Positions 32,821 to 45,314 of a DNA stretch of 64,000 bases are shown piece by piece; within the stretch, counting starts at the first letter, position 1, and every line of letters begins with the position of its first letter. The notes beneath the pieces are model-generated. The model was not told the origin of the DNA and did not search any database. It saw nothing but the letters and a program-made list of their open reading frames with translations. The stretch covers positions 39,390,565 through 39,454,564 of the forward strand of contig NC_012879.2 in NCBI RefSeq assembly GCF_000003195.3. The letters are read 5' to 3'. This stretch comes from Sorghum bicolor. Taxonomy: Eukaryota; Streptophyta; Magnoliopsida; Poales; Poaceae. Position numbers and translations under genes: made by a program.

Positions 32821-34402
32821 GATGTGCATGTGTTGCGAGTGAATGGTGTATTGTGATGATGGTGAAAATCTAATTCTACTTTTGCTCCTTTAAGGGGATA
32901 CATACCTTTCTTGCACTTTGAAGCTTTTTGAGGAGAATGAGATGCTCTATATTTTCTTTTTTCTTTTCTCTCAAGTGGGTATCTTGTACCCCTAATTCTA
33001 CTGTTGGACACTTGTCTATTTTTACCTCTCGTCTCACTTTTTGTTTTCTTCAAGGTTCCGGGCACTTGCCCCTTTTTATTTCCTCATATTTTCATTCATT
33101 TTTTTAAGAGCACTCATCTCCTGAAATAATATGGCAAGTGGTAGTAACCAAGATAACTCGAGCATTTATTTCATAGGGAAAATTATGGATAGGATAATGT
33201 TTTTGGCTATTCTCTCCCGGATTAAGAGTAGAATACTTTTGGGTGGCTCTGGAGATGGAAATGAGTGGATATATGTGGATGCGTACTTTCGGAGTAGAAG
33301 TAGCATGTGTGAGTGAATGTGCAAGTGAATCTTGATTTTAACCGCATGACAAGCTCCTAAGGGTCTACACAGCTTGACCACACTCAATGCTCATAAGCAG
33401 TAAAAAGTAAATGTATGGTTCTTAGTCTAATAAGCATGTATGTATGGCTGTGGTAGAAATTTAAACTCTTATCATACAGGAACTCATCATGCAATATTTT
33501 TAAAGATTTTCAAATATAAAATTCTCCAGAATTCTAGCAACTCTAGGAACAGAAAAATATCAGCTCAACCTTCCCATATCATATCCGTTAACAACTTAGA
33601 CTTCAGATCAAGTACTCTTCCCACAAGTTCAGGTTTAGAGCAGGTTTAAATTATAACAGTTATGCCTAAACTTGAGAGAGAGCTCAAAATTGAAAACTAG
33701 GTACATGGCAGAGCAACTATTTATCCTATCCATGTAAGAGTTTATCATTTATGTTCAGTTTGGCCTAGACGCTTTATTTACTTATTTAGCAAACTAAGAA
33801 AAGATATAAGCACAAAATTTTTATTTGTGTATTCATAATTATGCATCTTTTTATTATTTGAGTAAAGTATAAACACGAGTAGAAACACTTAGCTGGATAA
33901 ACAGAGGTGCTCTCCCCCAAGCTGGATTTTGACGTAATTTCTTCTGATGTAGCTAGTAGGTGGCGGAGGTGTATTTGAATGTCGGCAACACCCTGACAGA
34001 GATTAGGATGTCCTCCGTCTGCTAGTCTTCTTTGATCCTTGAATTCTGTGGAGCTCAAATAGACAACAAAGCTTTGTGGAACTGGTTAAGTGTTAGCATA
34101 AAATCTCTTTGCCTTTATCATGTTGAGCTTCCTCTAATAAATATTACTCTCTCTGGTAGGATCATAAATTTACATTTATATTCTCATTTTTATATGATAG
34201 GAATATATTCATTTTATTTTTATGCCACCATAGTGAATGTACTTATGGGTTTTATGCAATGAGCATAGGCTTACTATTTTTAACATTTTTATTTTGAACC
34301 TGATTATTTTAAATAATTGAAGGGAAAAGGAAAACCACCAAGTTTACCTCTTGGCAAGGCGTTCGGTGTTTTTAAGTCCTCCGAACGGGACTCTCCGTTT
34401 TC
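32821..34402 (-). other. 3' non-coding module of element K
   Basis: It is homologous to the same module in B, I and D. It has a degenerate hairpin/polypurine motif at 33903-33919. A 90-codon ORF at 33786-34058 (minus) contains IQIHLRHLLATSEEITSKSS, similar to short ORFs in J and H, and overlaps the hairpin. Confidence 0.65.
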
Positions 34403-34994
34403 TCAGTCGTCGTGGGATTCGTTGGATGGCTTAGTCGGTGATTCCGGCGGCGCTCCTCTTCGTGTATAACTATCTTCTCTCTCCACACCTGACTCGGTGC
34501 TACTGTCTCCATAGGACAGTTCTATCCAAGCTGTATGTCTTCAGACCTTACAACTTCTCCTTCGTAATCTGCCCATCCGTCCTTGATGATTTGCCTCCTC
34601 TGGTTGCGGTTGCTTTGTCTTCTTCTTGTCCCGACCAGCTTCGAGTCCTCAACTAAATAGTTAGGGTCAGTAAAACAGTGGCGTACCTTCTTAGAGGGGA
34701 AGTGCATATGGACTTCTCCAGTTCCAATATAGATGATAACTTTGATAGTGTTGAGGAACGGTCTTCCAAGGATGATGGGTGTATCGTACTCGTCTTCTCC
34801 CATGTCAATGACCTGAAAATCATCTGGAGCTGAATGTATGTTGGTTGTAGGGGCATGGTTCCATGCAGGAGCTGATAAGTGACTGCGGCCATTATGTTGA
34901 CGTCAGATCCGGTGTCGTAGAGTGTCTTCTGAAAAGAGTATCCGTTGATTGTGCACTCGATGCTTGGAACACTAGGGTCGTCCTTCGTGTTCAT
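34403..34994 (-). pseudogene. Aspartic protease unit 2 (element K)
   Basis: It contains the canonical YDTGSDVNIMA active-site motif at the start and, after the shared frame-shifting deletion, MGEDEYDTPIILGRPFLNT, an Arg-rich stretch (RRRQSNRNQRRQIIKDGW) and an acidic tail with the stop TGA at 34403-34405. Unit 1 and gag are absent: at about 34994 the sequence switches to the spacer module. This is the only unit 2 in the window that keeps the exact DTG triad, which supports true protease ancestry for the second unit. Confidence 0.8.
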
Positions 34995-35095
34995 CCTTTA
35001 GGTGAATCATTTGATTAGGTGTGGGCCTTGACATGTGCACCTCTTAATACGGTGTCACCCATGTTCTTTGTTTGTCCAGCAGTTCGAGATGTGGC
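34995..35095 (-). other. Spacer module fragment of element K
   Basis: Reverse complement of the stretch found at about 7830-7930 in J. It is interrupted at 35095 by element B. Confidence 0.6.
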
Positions 35096-36729
35096 TGTTG
35101 GGTATTCTTAACATCATTACCAAAAGTAGACTTAGTTTTCTAATTCTGATAACGGTGCCAAAAATGCGAAACCTATCTCTCATACCACTTAAGCCAAGTT
35201 GTCATCCCCAGCATGACATGAGAGACGCGGTATTGAAATATGCAATTGCTCTTCTAAATAAATAATAAATGGGATCTACAAGCGCACAGATTAATACCGA
35301 TGTAGCATTTTAACCGGGAAGTATTTTAGGTATCGTTATTTATATTTTTACCACTGGGAAGGGATTAGTAACCATCAATATTGATTATAGAATAGAATAT
35401 GAGATCGAGTATCTATCATTGCATGTATAATTGAGAACATTTATCTAACTCTTTCATACAGGGATAAGTGTCACATAAAAGATATATGAAATAATGAATA
35501 GTGACAAAGATAATTAATCTGATCAGCATAACTTAGCCACATATAAATATGATAAGCACCTCAATTAGATATTCTAGCAAGTCATTAGCATGGTATTAGA
35601 ACGAACTACAAGAATATTTCCTAAGTTATTCTCAACTATATAGTCTAGCATTATCATAGTTAGTGCAAGCATACTTAGCAATCTTTTTAGACAAGATTAC
35701 ACCCATGCATAGTGATATTAGCAAGGAATACGAGAAACATAGCAATCACTCCCCTGTAATAATGTTGCTATGCCAGCCCAATACACGAGAGGGGGACTAT
35801 ATAAGAATCAATGAAGCTGTCACTATCACGAACTACCCCACGATCTGGCATATTGGGTACAATCGCAGATAAATACGGTATAAGCACCACACCTACACAA
35901 TATCTATCATTTACCCATGGATCCGATGGATAAACGCTATACGATCCTAAACATGTATATAGATCCAATCTAACTAAGCAGAGTATATTACTATGATAGA
36001 CTAAGAACAATATAATCTTGAATATAAACAAGTAGAGCAAAGTCATAAGCAATATATTGAAGTAGAACAAAGTCATCTTCATAATATTGAAGAACAAAGA
36101 TGAACAATTAGAAGAACAATTAGAGAATTACCAAGAATCCTCTTGACAGATCCGGAAATGAATCGAAGATTGACTCCTTCTAGTTCTAATCCTATGTAGC
36201 TATGCTAATCTAGATGTCTAGTTGATGTGGTGGCTCTAATCTTGATCAGAGGCTTCTTCTCCCTTGAGGAATAATGAATTAGGGTTGAGAGGCTCTCTCC
36301 TCCAGGGGCCAGGGGGTCTGGTTTTATAGACCCTTCAAGTGAATATGGGCCGTTGGATCAAAGCGAAATTGATTGAACGGTTATCCTTGATCCTTTAGGT
36401 CGGTGGAGATTGATCCCAAAAGAGAGTCCTGTTTGGACTCCAGGAGGGGGCGGGCGCCCAGGGCCTGGCTCCGTTCGGCCTCCGCTTCATTCCCGTGGCT
36501 TCTGGAGTCTTCTAGGTGTAAGATAATTGCGCGGCTCGTTAATATCTCTATGTAAACATGACATGTGGGCCTTTCTTTGGTATTTCCTGATAACCCCCTG
36601 TAGAAATAGACAAAGACCAAAACTCGTGGAATTCTATCAGATAAAACGCTAAGTCTGGATGTTTATTTCATTTGGATCCTTTTATTTGTTTGTTTGATAA
36701 TTAAATTTGATACTTAAGGACCGTCAAAA
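35096..36729 (-). repeat. 3' LTR of element B (type B, 1634 bp)
   Basis: In element orientation it starts TTTTTGACGGTCC (first bases mutated) and ends AGAATACCCAACA. It shares the U3 block of the other types but has its own longer downstream part. The last 65 bases follow an old primer-site-like sequence at 35148-35160. A TATAAAA box lies near 36326-36334. Confidence 0.9.
35148..35160 (-). other. Relic primer-binding site inside the LTR of B
   Basis: The minus strand reads TGGCACCGTTATC preceded by GCATTTT, the same context as the real site of B (GCATTTTTGGCGCCG). A copy is also in the other LTR at 43048-43060. Confidence 0.6.
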
Positions 36730-36744
36730 AACTCCCCCAAGCTT
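36730..36744 (-). other. Polypurine tract, element B
   Basis: AAGCTTGGGGGAGTT on the minus strand next to the 3' LTR. Confidence 0.8.
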
Positions 36745-38903
36745 ACCTCTTGCTCGTCCCTCAGCAAGGATAGACTCAGTAATCGATCAGAAGTTGTTGC
36801 AATACCTTTAAAAGTTGACGGTACACATGCTTCTAAAAAAGGTCTCATCTCTGAGTTAGAGTAAACTGTCAAGACTTAAAACTTACTTACTTTACCATTC
36901 ACCATGGAACTTGTAACCGTCTCTTCTGTCTTGAGTAGTTAAAAGATAGAACAGTCTAGTCAAGTTCTATGTCTCTTATTCTTAATTAGCTATAGCTCTG
37001 AAGTTTTTGCAGATTTTGAAATAAAACTCAGAGATTCCTTGTATGACTCTCTTAGATCTCTCTTTTGTGGTATTTCTGGATCCTTACCAAGGCAGTGATG
37101 GTATATGCCTTCTCTCAAGATATGTAGTATTTGTGGTATAAGGCATAGTGACCTTGTCTTCTCTCTCACTCTACTCTAATAAGGCTTTTATATCTGGAGC
37201 TCATAGGTGGAAGATAAAATATACATACTTACAAGACATTTATTGCATAGTCAAACCATAGATCCAAAGAAACAAATCAATAAGTCAAATCAAGATGTGC
37301 ATGTGTGGCGAATGAATGTTGTTTGGTGATGATGGTGATAACAATGGTGAAAGTCTAATTCTACTTTTGCTCTTTGAGGGGATACATACCTTTCTTGCTT
37401 TTTTGAAACTTTGTAAGGAGAATGAGATGCTCTTCTTTTTTCTTTTCTCTCAGGTGGGTATCTTGTACCCGTAATTCTACTGTTAGACACTTGTCCATGT
37501 TTACCTCTCGTCTCACTTTTTCTTTTCTTTCGAGGTTCCGGGCACTTGCCCCTTTTTATTTCCTTGTATCTCTTTTCCTCTCTCTCTTTTTTTAGAGCAC
37601 TCATCTCTTGAGATAATATAGAAAGTGGTAGTAACAAGATAACTTGAGCATTTATTTCATAGGGGAAAAATAGAAATATTTTTGGCTATTCTCTCCCGGA
37701 TTAGGAGTAGAATATTTTTGGGTGATTCTGGAGATGGAAATGGATGGATATATGTGGATGGTACTTCCGGAGTAGAAGCAGCATGTGTGAGTGAACGTGC
37801 AAGTGAATCTTGATTTAACAACATGGCAAGCTCCTAAGGGTCTACACAGCTTGACCACACTCAATGCTCATCAGCAGTAAAAAGTAAATGTGTGGCTCAA
37901 AGTCTAGCAAGCATGTATATATGGCTGTGGTAGAAAATTAAACTCTCATCATACAAGAACTCATCATGCAATATTTTAAAGATTTTCAAAGATAAAATTC
38001 TCCAGAATTCTAGCATCTCTAGGAACAGATAGACAACAGCTCAACCTTCCCATATCATATCCGTTAACAACTTAGACTTCAGATCAAGTTTTCTTCACAT
38101 AAGTTTAGGTTTTGAGCAAGCTTTAAATTATAACAGTTATGTCTAAACTTGAGAGAACTTCAAATTTAAAAATTAGGAAGAGCAACTATTCATCATATCA
38201 ATGCTAGAGTTTTATTATTAAGATTCAGATTAGCATAGCCACTTTATTTATTTATTAAACACACTAAGCAAAAGGTATATATATATAAACCTAAAATCTT
38301 TATTTGGTTTTTCATAATTATTTATATCTATATTTTAATATAGTATAACTATAAAGATAGATAGAAATACTTATCGGGATAAATGGGGGTGCTCTCCCCC
38401 AAGCTGAATTTTGACGTAATTTCTTTTTGATGTAGCTAGCAGGTGGCAGAGGTGTATTTGAAAGTCGGCAGTATCTTGACAACGATTAGAATGTCCTCCG
38501 TCTGCTAGTCTTCTCGATTCTTAAATTCTGTGGAGCTCAAATAGACAACAAAGCTTTGTGGAACTGATTAAGTGTTAGCATAAATATCTAGCCTTTATCA
38601 TGTTGAGTCTCCTCAATAAATGTTACTCTCTATTTTTATATTTTCATTTTATAAAGCAGAAAAGAAATATTTATTCTATTTTTATGCCACCACAGTGAAT
38701 GTACTTATGGGTCTCATGCCACTCGTATACTCACATGGGGCTTATTGTTTTTTAACATTTTTATTTTCTTTTTAGGATAGTATGAACATGATTAACTAAG
38801 CAAACTATTTAAAATAATTGAAAGGGAAAGGATAACTACCAAGTTTACCTCTTGGCAAGGCGTTCGGTGTTTTTAAGTCCTCCGAACGGGACTCTCCATT
38901 TTC
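36745..38903 (-). other. 3' non-coding module of element B
   Basis: About 2.1 kb between the protease stop and the polypurine tract, with the hairpin/polypurine motif at 38384-38401. No supported ORF. Confidence 0.7.
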
Positions 38904-41900
38904 TCAGTTGTCCTGGGATTCGTTGGTTGGCGTAGTCGGTACTTCCGGCGGTGCCTCCTCTTCGTGTATGGTTATCTTCTCTCTCCATACCTGAACCGGT
39001 GCTACGATCTCCTCAGGATAATTCTGTTTAAACTGTATGTCTTCTGACCTTACCACTTCTCCTTCATAGTCTGCCCATCCGTCCTTGATGATTTCCCTCC
39101 TCTGGTTGCGGTTGTGTCGTTTTCTGACCTGCTTAGAGTCTTCAACAATATAGTTAGGGTCAGTAAAATAGCGGCGTACCTTTTCTGAGGGGAAGTGCAT
39201 ATGGACTTCTGTTGACGGTCCTTAATGCTCACATTTAACCATCAACTAATCATAGAAAAGGATCCAAATGCAACCAACACCTAGACTTAGGGTTTTATCT
39301 GACAGAATTCCACGAGTTTTGGTGTTTGTCTATTTCTGTAGGGGGTTATCAGGAAATACGGAAGAAAGGCCCACACGTCGGGTTTACATAGAGATATTAA
39401 CGTGCCGCGCAATTTTCTATCATCTAGAAGACTCCAGAAGCCACGGGACCGAAGCGGAAGCCGAGAGGCCTCAGGGACAGGGCGCCCGCCCTAGTCCTGA
39501 GGGCGCCCGCCCTCTCCCCTGGACCAATCAGGGTGAAGTTCGGGGATTATGCTCCACCGACCTAATACTTCAAGGAAAACCACACGATCAATGTCAGTTT
39601 GATCCGACGGCCCAGATTCACTTGAAGGGACTATAAAACCAGACCCCCCTAGCCCCTGGAGATCATACCTCTTCTACAGAATCAAAGTTAGGGTTTCAAT
39701 TCTTCATCCAAGTAGAGAGGATCCCTCTAGTTCTTCTAGTTCTACCTCTAGTTCATCTAGATCTAGTTCTAGTTCATCTAGTTCTAGTTCTAGTTCCTCT
39801 AGTTCTAATTCTAGTTAGTTCTAGTTGTAATCTAGAAAATAGGGAGAGAGAAGAGGAGAGCGGAGGAGGAGCCGGATCTGTCGGATCTTCCTCAACATTG
39901 TACTTTTGCAGCAACTGGTTCGTTCTTCATCGTTCTCCAGGTTCTTCAATTCATAACTCCTGAGTTCTCTAATTACTTTTATTTACATTTAAGTTATTTA
40001 TTGGATTCCCGCTTGCATCAAGTGCTCTAGTCTTTATAACGCTAGAGTAGTAATTAATAGATTAGACGTGGTGTTTAGTCTTGCGATTACCTGGAATTGC
40101 ACCCAATCCTGCGGATTGTTGTGGTAGCCTTAGGGTAGTGACAGCCCTAACGGTCGACGTATTCCACCACGTTCGGATCGGTGTTTGTAGGACCGTAGTC
40201 AGACCTTCCTAGCCCCCTTCTCATCTCTTTCTGTGGTTAGTGCTCTGATGTCCCGATATAGATAATCTTGAAGTAATTCTTGATTCTTAGATCAACTAGA
40301 GAATTCTGAGGAAACTTCCTCTCTTCCCACCAAAAACAATTATATAGTTATCCTTAGGCGATCTTGATTCTTAATTAGTACACTCACGTTCTCTGTGGAA
40401 AATCGATACTCTGGAATACTCCCGGGTGAAAGCTACATCGGTATCCGTGCGCTTGCGGATTTTTCTGTTTGTGTTTAAAATACCCAACAACTTCTCTGGT
40501 TCCAATGTAGATGATTGCTTTAACGGTGCTGAGGAACGGTCTTCCAAGGATGATGAGTGGATCGTATTCGTCTTCTCCCATGTCAATAACCTGAAAGTCT
40601 GTGTAGACAAAATGATCGTCTATTTTGACTAGGACATCAGTTACTATTCCTTTAACTTCTTGAAATGTCTGATCTGCCATCTGGAGCTGAATGTATGTTG
40701 GTTTTAGGGGAATGGTTCCGAACAAGAGCCGATAGGTGACTGCGGCCATTATATTGACGCCCGATCTGGTGTCGCAAGTCGTCTTGTAGAAGTTATATCC
40801 ATTTGTGGAGCAATAGATGCTTGGCATTCCTGGGTCGTCCTTCTTGGTCAGAAATGGTGACTTAAGTTGATGATCTTGACCTCCTTGAACTGCAGTGACC
40901 ATCTTAGCTGACTCGCTCCATACTTGCTTGTTCCTATTCCTCCTGTTGGTCCTCTTCCTTGATTCACGTCTGGATTGATCTGGGATTTGTGTAATCTTGT
41001 TCTTGAAGGAAAACGTCTCCTTCTTCCCTTTGATGTAGAAACTGATCTTGGCAGCACTAGCATAGATGACAGCTCCCGAGGTGTTCAAGAATGGCCTCCC
41101 TAGAATGATGGGTGCTCTCTCATCATTATCGGTCTCTATCACCACGAAGTCTGCTAGGGCATATAAGGTACCAACTCAGACACAAAGGTTCTTCAATATT
41201 CCTTTTGGAAAACTTATCGTCTGATCTACAAACTGCAAACACATGGTTGTCTCTAATAAAGGATATGTAAAGAATTTTTCATAGAGTACCCTGGGTATAA
41301 TGTTGACACTAGAGCCAAAGTCGCAGAGTGCTTCTGGGATGTCCACCATGCCCATGGAGATCGGGATGACAGGGCGTCCTGGATCGCCTCTCTTGACCGG
41401 CAGAAGGTCAGTAGTAACTTCAGTGACGGGGTTACTCCAATTACCTGCATCAAACATGTCTACAAGATTTACAGATTCTAATCCTTCTGGTTGTGATGGT
41501 ATAACGGGGTTAGTAGCAGGAACAGCAGCATCTATTTGGTTTAACTGAGATTCAATCATTTTATTAAAGCTAATTTGATTCTTGATGGCAGTAGAGAAAT
41601 TATCCATTCTATTGTCTATATTTTCTAGCATTTTATCATTAGATGCCAATTTCATAGATAGGTTATCCATTAGCTTTCCTTGATTAGACACCAACTCTCT
41701 CAGAGGTGGAAAAGTATTATTATTGTTGTAAGAATTATTACCTTGATAATTACTTGAGTAGTTAGGCCTCTGTTGATTCCAACCGTGGTTTTGTTGAGGA
41801 CGGTTGTAGTAGTTGTTGTTATTGTTGTTGATGTAGTTCACATCCTCAAGCATCTCAGGGCAGTGATTGCCTGAGTGTCCAGTGTCTCCACATTCCTCAC

Positions 41901-42837
41901 AAGTCATGTGAGAGTCGTAGATGTGCATAACTTCGTTCTTATCTCCAGCTCTATCATCGAGCTTCTTCATGAGCAGGTCTAGCTTTGCAGACAGCATGTC
42001 TACCTCCTTGAGCTGATGCATACCTCCACCTCTCTTGCATGTCTGGGTCCTCTCTTCATTCCAGCCTTGGTTTGACGCCATCTTCTCCACAAGAGCTGTG
42101 GCTTGTGATATGGTAAGTGATAAGAATGCTTCTCCAGCTGCAACATCCATGGTCTCTCGGGTACTATTGCCGAGCCCATGATAAAATGTCTGCATTAGTA
42201 GCTAACTCTCCATTCCATGACGGGGACATTCTAGGATGTAGTCTTGGAAGCACTCCCATGCTTCTGGAATGGATTCATCATGTTGTTGCTGAAAACTTAT
42301 AATTTTCCGACGGAGAGCATTGGTCTTGCCCATGGGAAAGAACTTAGCCAGGAAGTTTGTTGAGCAGAGTGCCCACGTAGTATTCTTCTCCTTTGTAGCG
42401 TAGAACCACTGCTTCGCTCTTCCTAACAGTGAGAATGGGAAGAGGCGAAGTAGTATAGCATCTCTAGGGACTCCTGAGATGGCGAATGTGCTGCAAATCT
42501 CCAGGAAGTGTTGGAGATGAGCACTAGCATCTTCGTGTGCCTTCCCACAGAACTGATTGGATTGCACCTTGTTTATAAGTACAGGCTTTAGCTCAAAGTT
42601 GTCATCGATCTCTGCAGCAGGTCCAGTATGGATGTTGTCCATAGTGGGAGCTGAGAACTCACGGATCGATTTGTTTGCCATGGCTTCGAACTCTGAAGAC
42701 AAGTTCCGGTGATCTTCTTGATTGGTTGAAGCTTCTTGCTGAAGTGTTGATGATCTGTTCTTGAGCTTGGCTCTAGTTTTTCTGAATAAGGCTTCAGGAT
42801 TGTCAACAAAAGTTCCTGGAAGATGTCTTCTATTCAT
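38904..42837 (-). pseudogene. gag-zinc knuckle-protease 1-protease 2 polyprotein (element B), interrupted
   Basis: The start is ATG 42837 (MNRRHLPGTFVDN). The capsid-type gag domain lies at 42202-42600 (LRLFPFSLLGRAKQWFYA, FLAKFFP, LRRKIISFQQ). A zinc knuckle CEECGDTGHSGNHC follows near 41870-41910, then an Asn-rich linker. Protease unit 1 has CDFGSSVNIIP (Asp at 41320-41322) and IILGRPFL. Unit 2 has CDTRSGVNIMA (Asp at 40771-40773) and IILGRPFL. The two Asp codons are about 183 codons apart. Each unit ends in an Arg-rich RNRN segment. Breaks: a stop at 42199-42201 (probably from TGG), a TGA at 41173-41175 (CGA in I) and the solo LTR at 39210-40489. Unit 2 here keeps the segment that is deleted in H, I and K. 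Confidence 0.88.
39210..40489 (+). mobile_element. Solo LTR, type A (1280 bp) inside protease unit 2 of B
   Basis: It starts TGTTGACGGTCC and ends ACCCAACA, with a perfect duplication ACTTC on both sides (39205-39209 and 40490-40494). There is no interior. It is closely similar to the LTRs of L and H and is the product of LTR-LTR recombination of a type A element. Confidence 0.95.
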
Positions 42838-42970
42838 ACATTCCCCTACATAAGATAAAATAGAAAATACCAGGGTAAAACTGTATGAGAGAATTGATAA
42901 GCTCAATCATATTAGTGATGCGAATGATAACTCAAAATCCTATATTCATTCCTGATTAGTAATCAACCTT

Positions 42971-42987
42971 CCCCAGCAACGGCGCCA
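42971..42987 (-). other. Primer-binding site, element B
   Basis: The minus strand reads TGGCGCCGTTGCTGGGG, a tRNA-Asp-type site with one mismatch, close to the 5' LTR end at 42995. Confidence 0.8.
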
Positions 42988-42994
42988 AAAATGC

Positions 42995-44092
42995 TGGTTG
43001 GGTATTCTTAACATCATTACCAAAAGTAGACTTAGTTTTCTAATTCTGATAACGGTGCCAAAAATGCCAAACCTATCTCTCATACCATTTAAGCCAAGTT
43101 GTCATCCCCAGCATGACATGAGAGACGCGGTATTGAAATATGCAATTGCTCTTCTAAGTAAATAATAAATGGGATCTGCAAGCGCACAAATTAATACCGA
43201 TGTAGCATTTTAACCGGGAAGTATTCCAGGTATCGTTATTTATATTTTTACCACTAGGAAGGGATTAGTAACCATCAATATTGATTATAGAATAGAATAT
43301 GAGATTGAGTATCTATCATTGCATGTATAATTGAGAACATTTATCTAACTCTTTCATACAGGGATAAGTGTCACATAAAAGATATATGAAATAATGAATA
43401 GTGACAAAGATAATTAATCTGATCAGCATAACTTAGCCACATATAAATATGATAAGCACCTCAATTAGATATTCTAGCAAGTCATTAGCATGGTATTAGA
43501 ACGAACTACAAGAATATTTCCTAAGTTATTCTCAACTATATAGTCTAGCATTATCATAGTTAGTGTAAGCATACTTAGCAATCATTGTGAGACAAGACTA
43601 CGCCCATGCATAGTGATATTAGCAAGGAATATGAGAAACATAGCAATCACTCCCCTGTAATAATGTTGCTCTGCCAGCCCAATACACGAGAGGGGGACTA
43701 TATAAGAATCAATGAAGCTGTCACTATCACGAACTACACCACGATCTGGCATATTGGGTACAATCGCAGATAAATACGGTATAAGCACCACGCCTACACA
43801 ATATCTATCATTTACCCATGGATCCGATGGATAAACGCTATACGATCCCAAACATGTATATAGATCCAATCTAACTAAGCCAAGTATATAACCATGATAA
43901 ACTAAGAACAATATAATCTTGAATATAAACAAGTAGAGCAAAGTCATAAGCAATATATTGGAGTAGAACAAAGTCATATTCATAATATTGAAGAACAAAG
44001 ATGAACAATTAGAGAATTACCAAGAATCCTCTTGATAGATCTGGAAACCAATCGAAGATTGACTCCTTCTAGTTCTAATCCTATGTAGCTAT
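42995..44092 (-). repeat. 5' LTR of element B (partial, cut by E)
   Basis: It matches 35096-36190 of the 3' LTR with few differences and includes the relic primer site at 43048-43060. The remainder lies beyond E. The five bases before E are GCTAT (44088-44092). Confidence 0.88.
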
Positions 44093-45306
44093 TGTTGACG
44101 GTTCTTAAGTATCAATTTTAATTATTAAATAAACAAGGGAAAGGACCAATATGCAACCAACACCTAGAATTAGGGTTTGATCTGACAGAATTCCATGAGT
44201 TTTGTTGTTTATCTGTTTCTGCAGGGGGTTATCAGGAAATAAGGAAGAAAGGCCCACATGTCGGGATTACATAGAGATATCAACGCACCGCGCGATTTTC
44301 TACCATCTAGAAGACTCTAGAAGCCACGGGAAGAAGGCAGAGGCCGAAAGGGGCCAGGCCCAGGGCGCCCGCCCCCTGCTGGATGCCAATCAGGACTCTC
44401 TTCGCACGGGATGTTCCACCGACCTATTGGATCAAGGAAAATATAGTACCACCTCGCCTACCGACCCAAAAACGCATAGAGGAGGAGGACTATATAAGGA
44501 GACCCCCCTTGCCCCTGGAGAAGACATGAAGAAATTATCATAGAGATTGAGGGGTGCCCTCGAAGGAAAACCTCTTCTCTAATTAATATTTCTTTTTAGG
44601 CTTAGCAAACAATGTAAAGTAGAAATAGATGTTCTAGTTTCTACTAGATTGAGAGAGATAGAGTGGAGGTGTAGATTAGAGGAAGCCCGGCCTATCGGTG
44701 TCTACTCCAAGCTTGTACCTGCGGGATCAAGTTCTCCTAACCCGAAGCTTGCTCCTAGGATTCTTCAGTATTTCGACTTCTAAATTATACTAAGTTCTTG
44801 TTTTATTGTTCTTCTGGTTTATGAGTTTACTTTAATCTCTTTGCGTAGAGTTTAGAGCAATCATTGCTGGCGTAAACGTGGTGTTTAGGCTGGGGAACTC
44901 ATAGATATTCCCTGACTAGCTGGACCGTGGTAGTAGCGAGGAACGTGACAATTCCGAGTTACCTTTGCAGACCATATCGCGTTAGCAGGAAGGATAGGGT
45001 TTATAGGTGCGGGTTGAACATCCTTTGTGGTGTCTAGATTCCGTTAGCCTCCCCAATAGAACAGTAGATCATCCTTACCAAGGTTAGAAGGAGACTACGG
45101 TTGCAGTCTTCTCTATTTATCACTCACATCGAAAGACATTCTTTGTTGCCTAAAGGTTAGTAGTAATAGACCGGTTAGTCAGATGCACTCTTTCTCATAG
45201 TGGTAAAAAAATAAATACGATACTTTGGATAATTTCCCGGGTGAAATGCTCACCGATATCCGTGCGCTTGCGGATCAATTCCTTATTGTGTTCCCAAATA
45301 TCAAAA
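44093..45306 (+). repeat. 5' LTR of element E (type C, 1214 bp)
   Basis: It starts TGTTGACGGTTCTTAAG and ends AAATATCAAAA (AATATCAACA in I, so one base changed). TATA box at 44491; ATCCG/CGGAT hairpin at 45258-45275; one GC box remains near 44361. Confidence 0.9.
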
Positions 45307-45314
45307 AGCATTTC

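Larger units (their letters stand above)
32821..35095 (-). mobile_element. Element K: partial gag-protease type element
   Basis: The 3' module (minus strand) and protease unit 2 are joined to the spacer module known from J and D. The left end is cut by the insertion of H and the right end by the insertion of B. No LTR of K is visible. Confidence 0.8.
35096..44092 (-). mobile_element. Element B: non-autonomous gag plus tandem-protease LTR retrotransposon
   Basis: On the minus strand the order is 5' LTR (42995-44092, cut by E), primer site, gag with zinc knuckle, protease unit 1, protease unit 2 (split by a solo LTR), stop, 3' module, polypurine tract, 3' LTR. No RT, RNase H or integrase. The left flank GTGGC (35091-35095) is the possible target duplication; the right flank lies beyond E and the window. 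B is the most complete copy of the gag-protease design here. Confidence 0.9.

Noticed and set aside
43582..43998. 138-codon ORF in the LTR of B (and its copy at 35768-36097)
   Set aside because: It lies in A/T-rich LTR sequence, is hydrophobic by composition and is present twice only because the LTR is duplicated.
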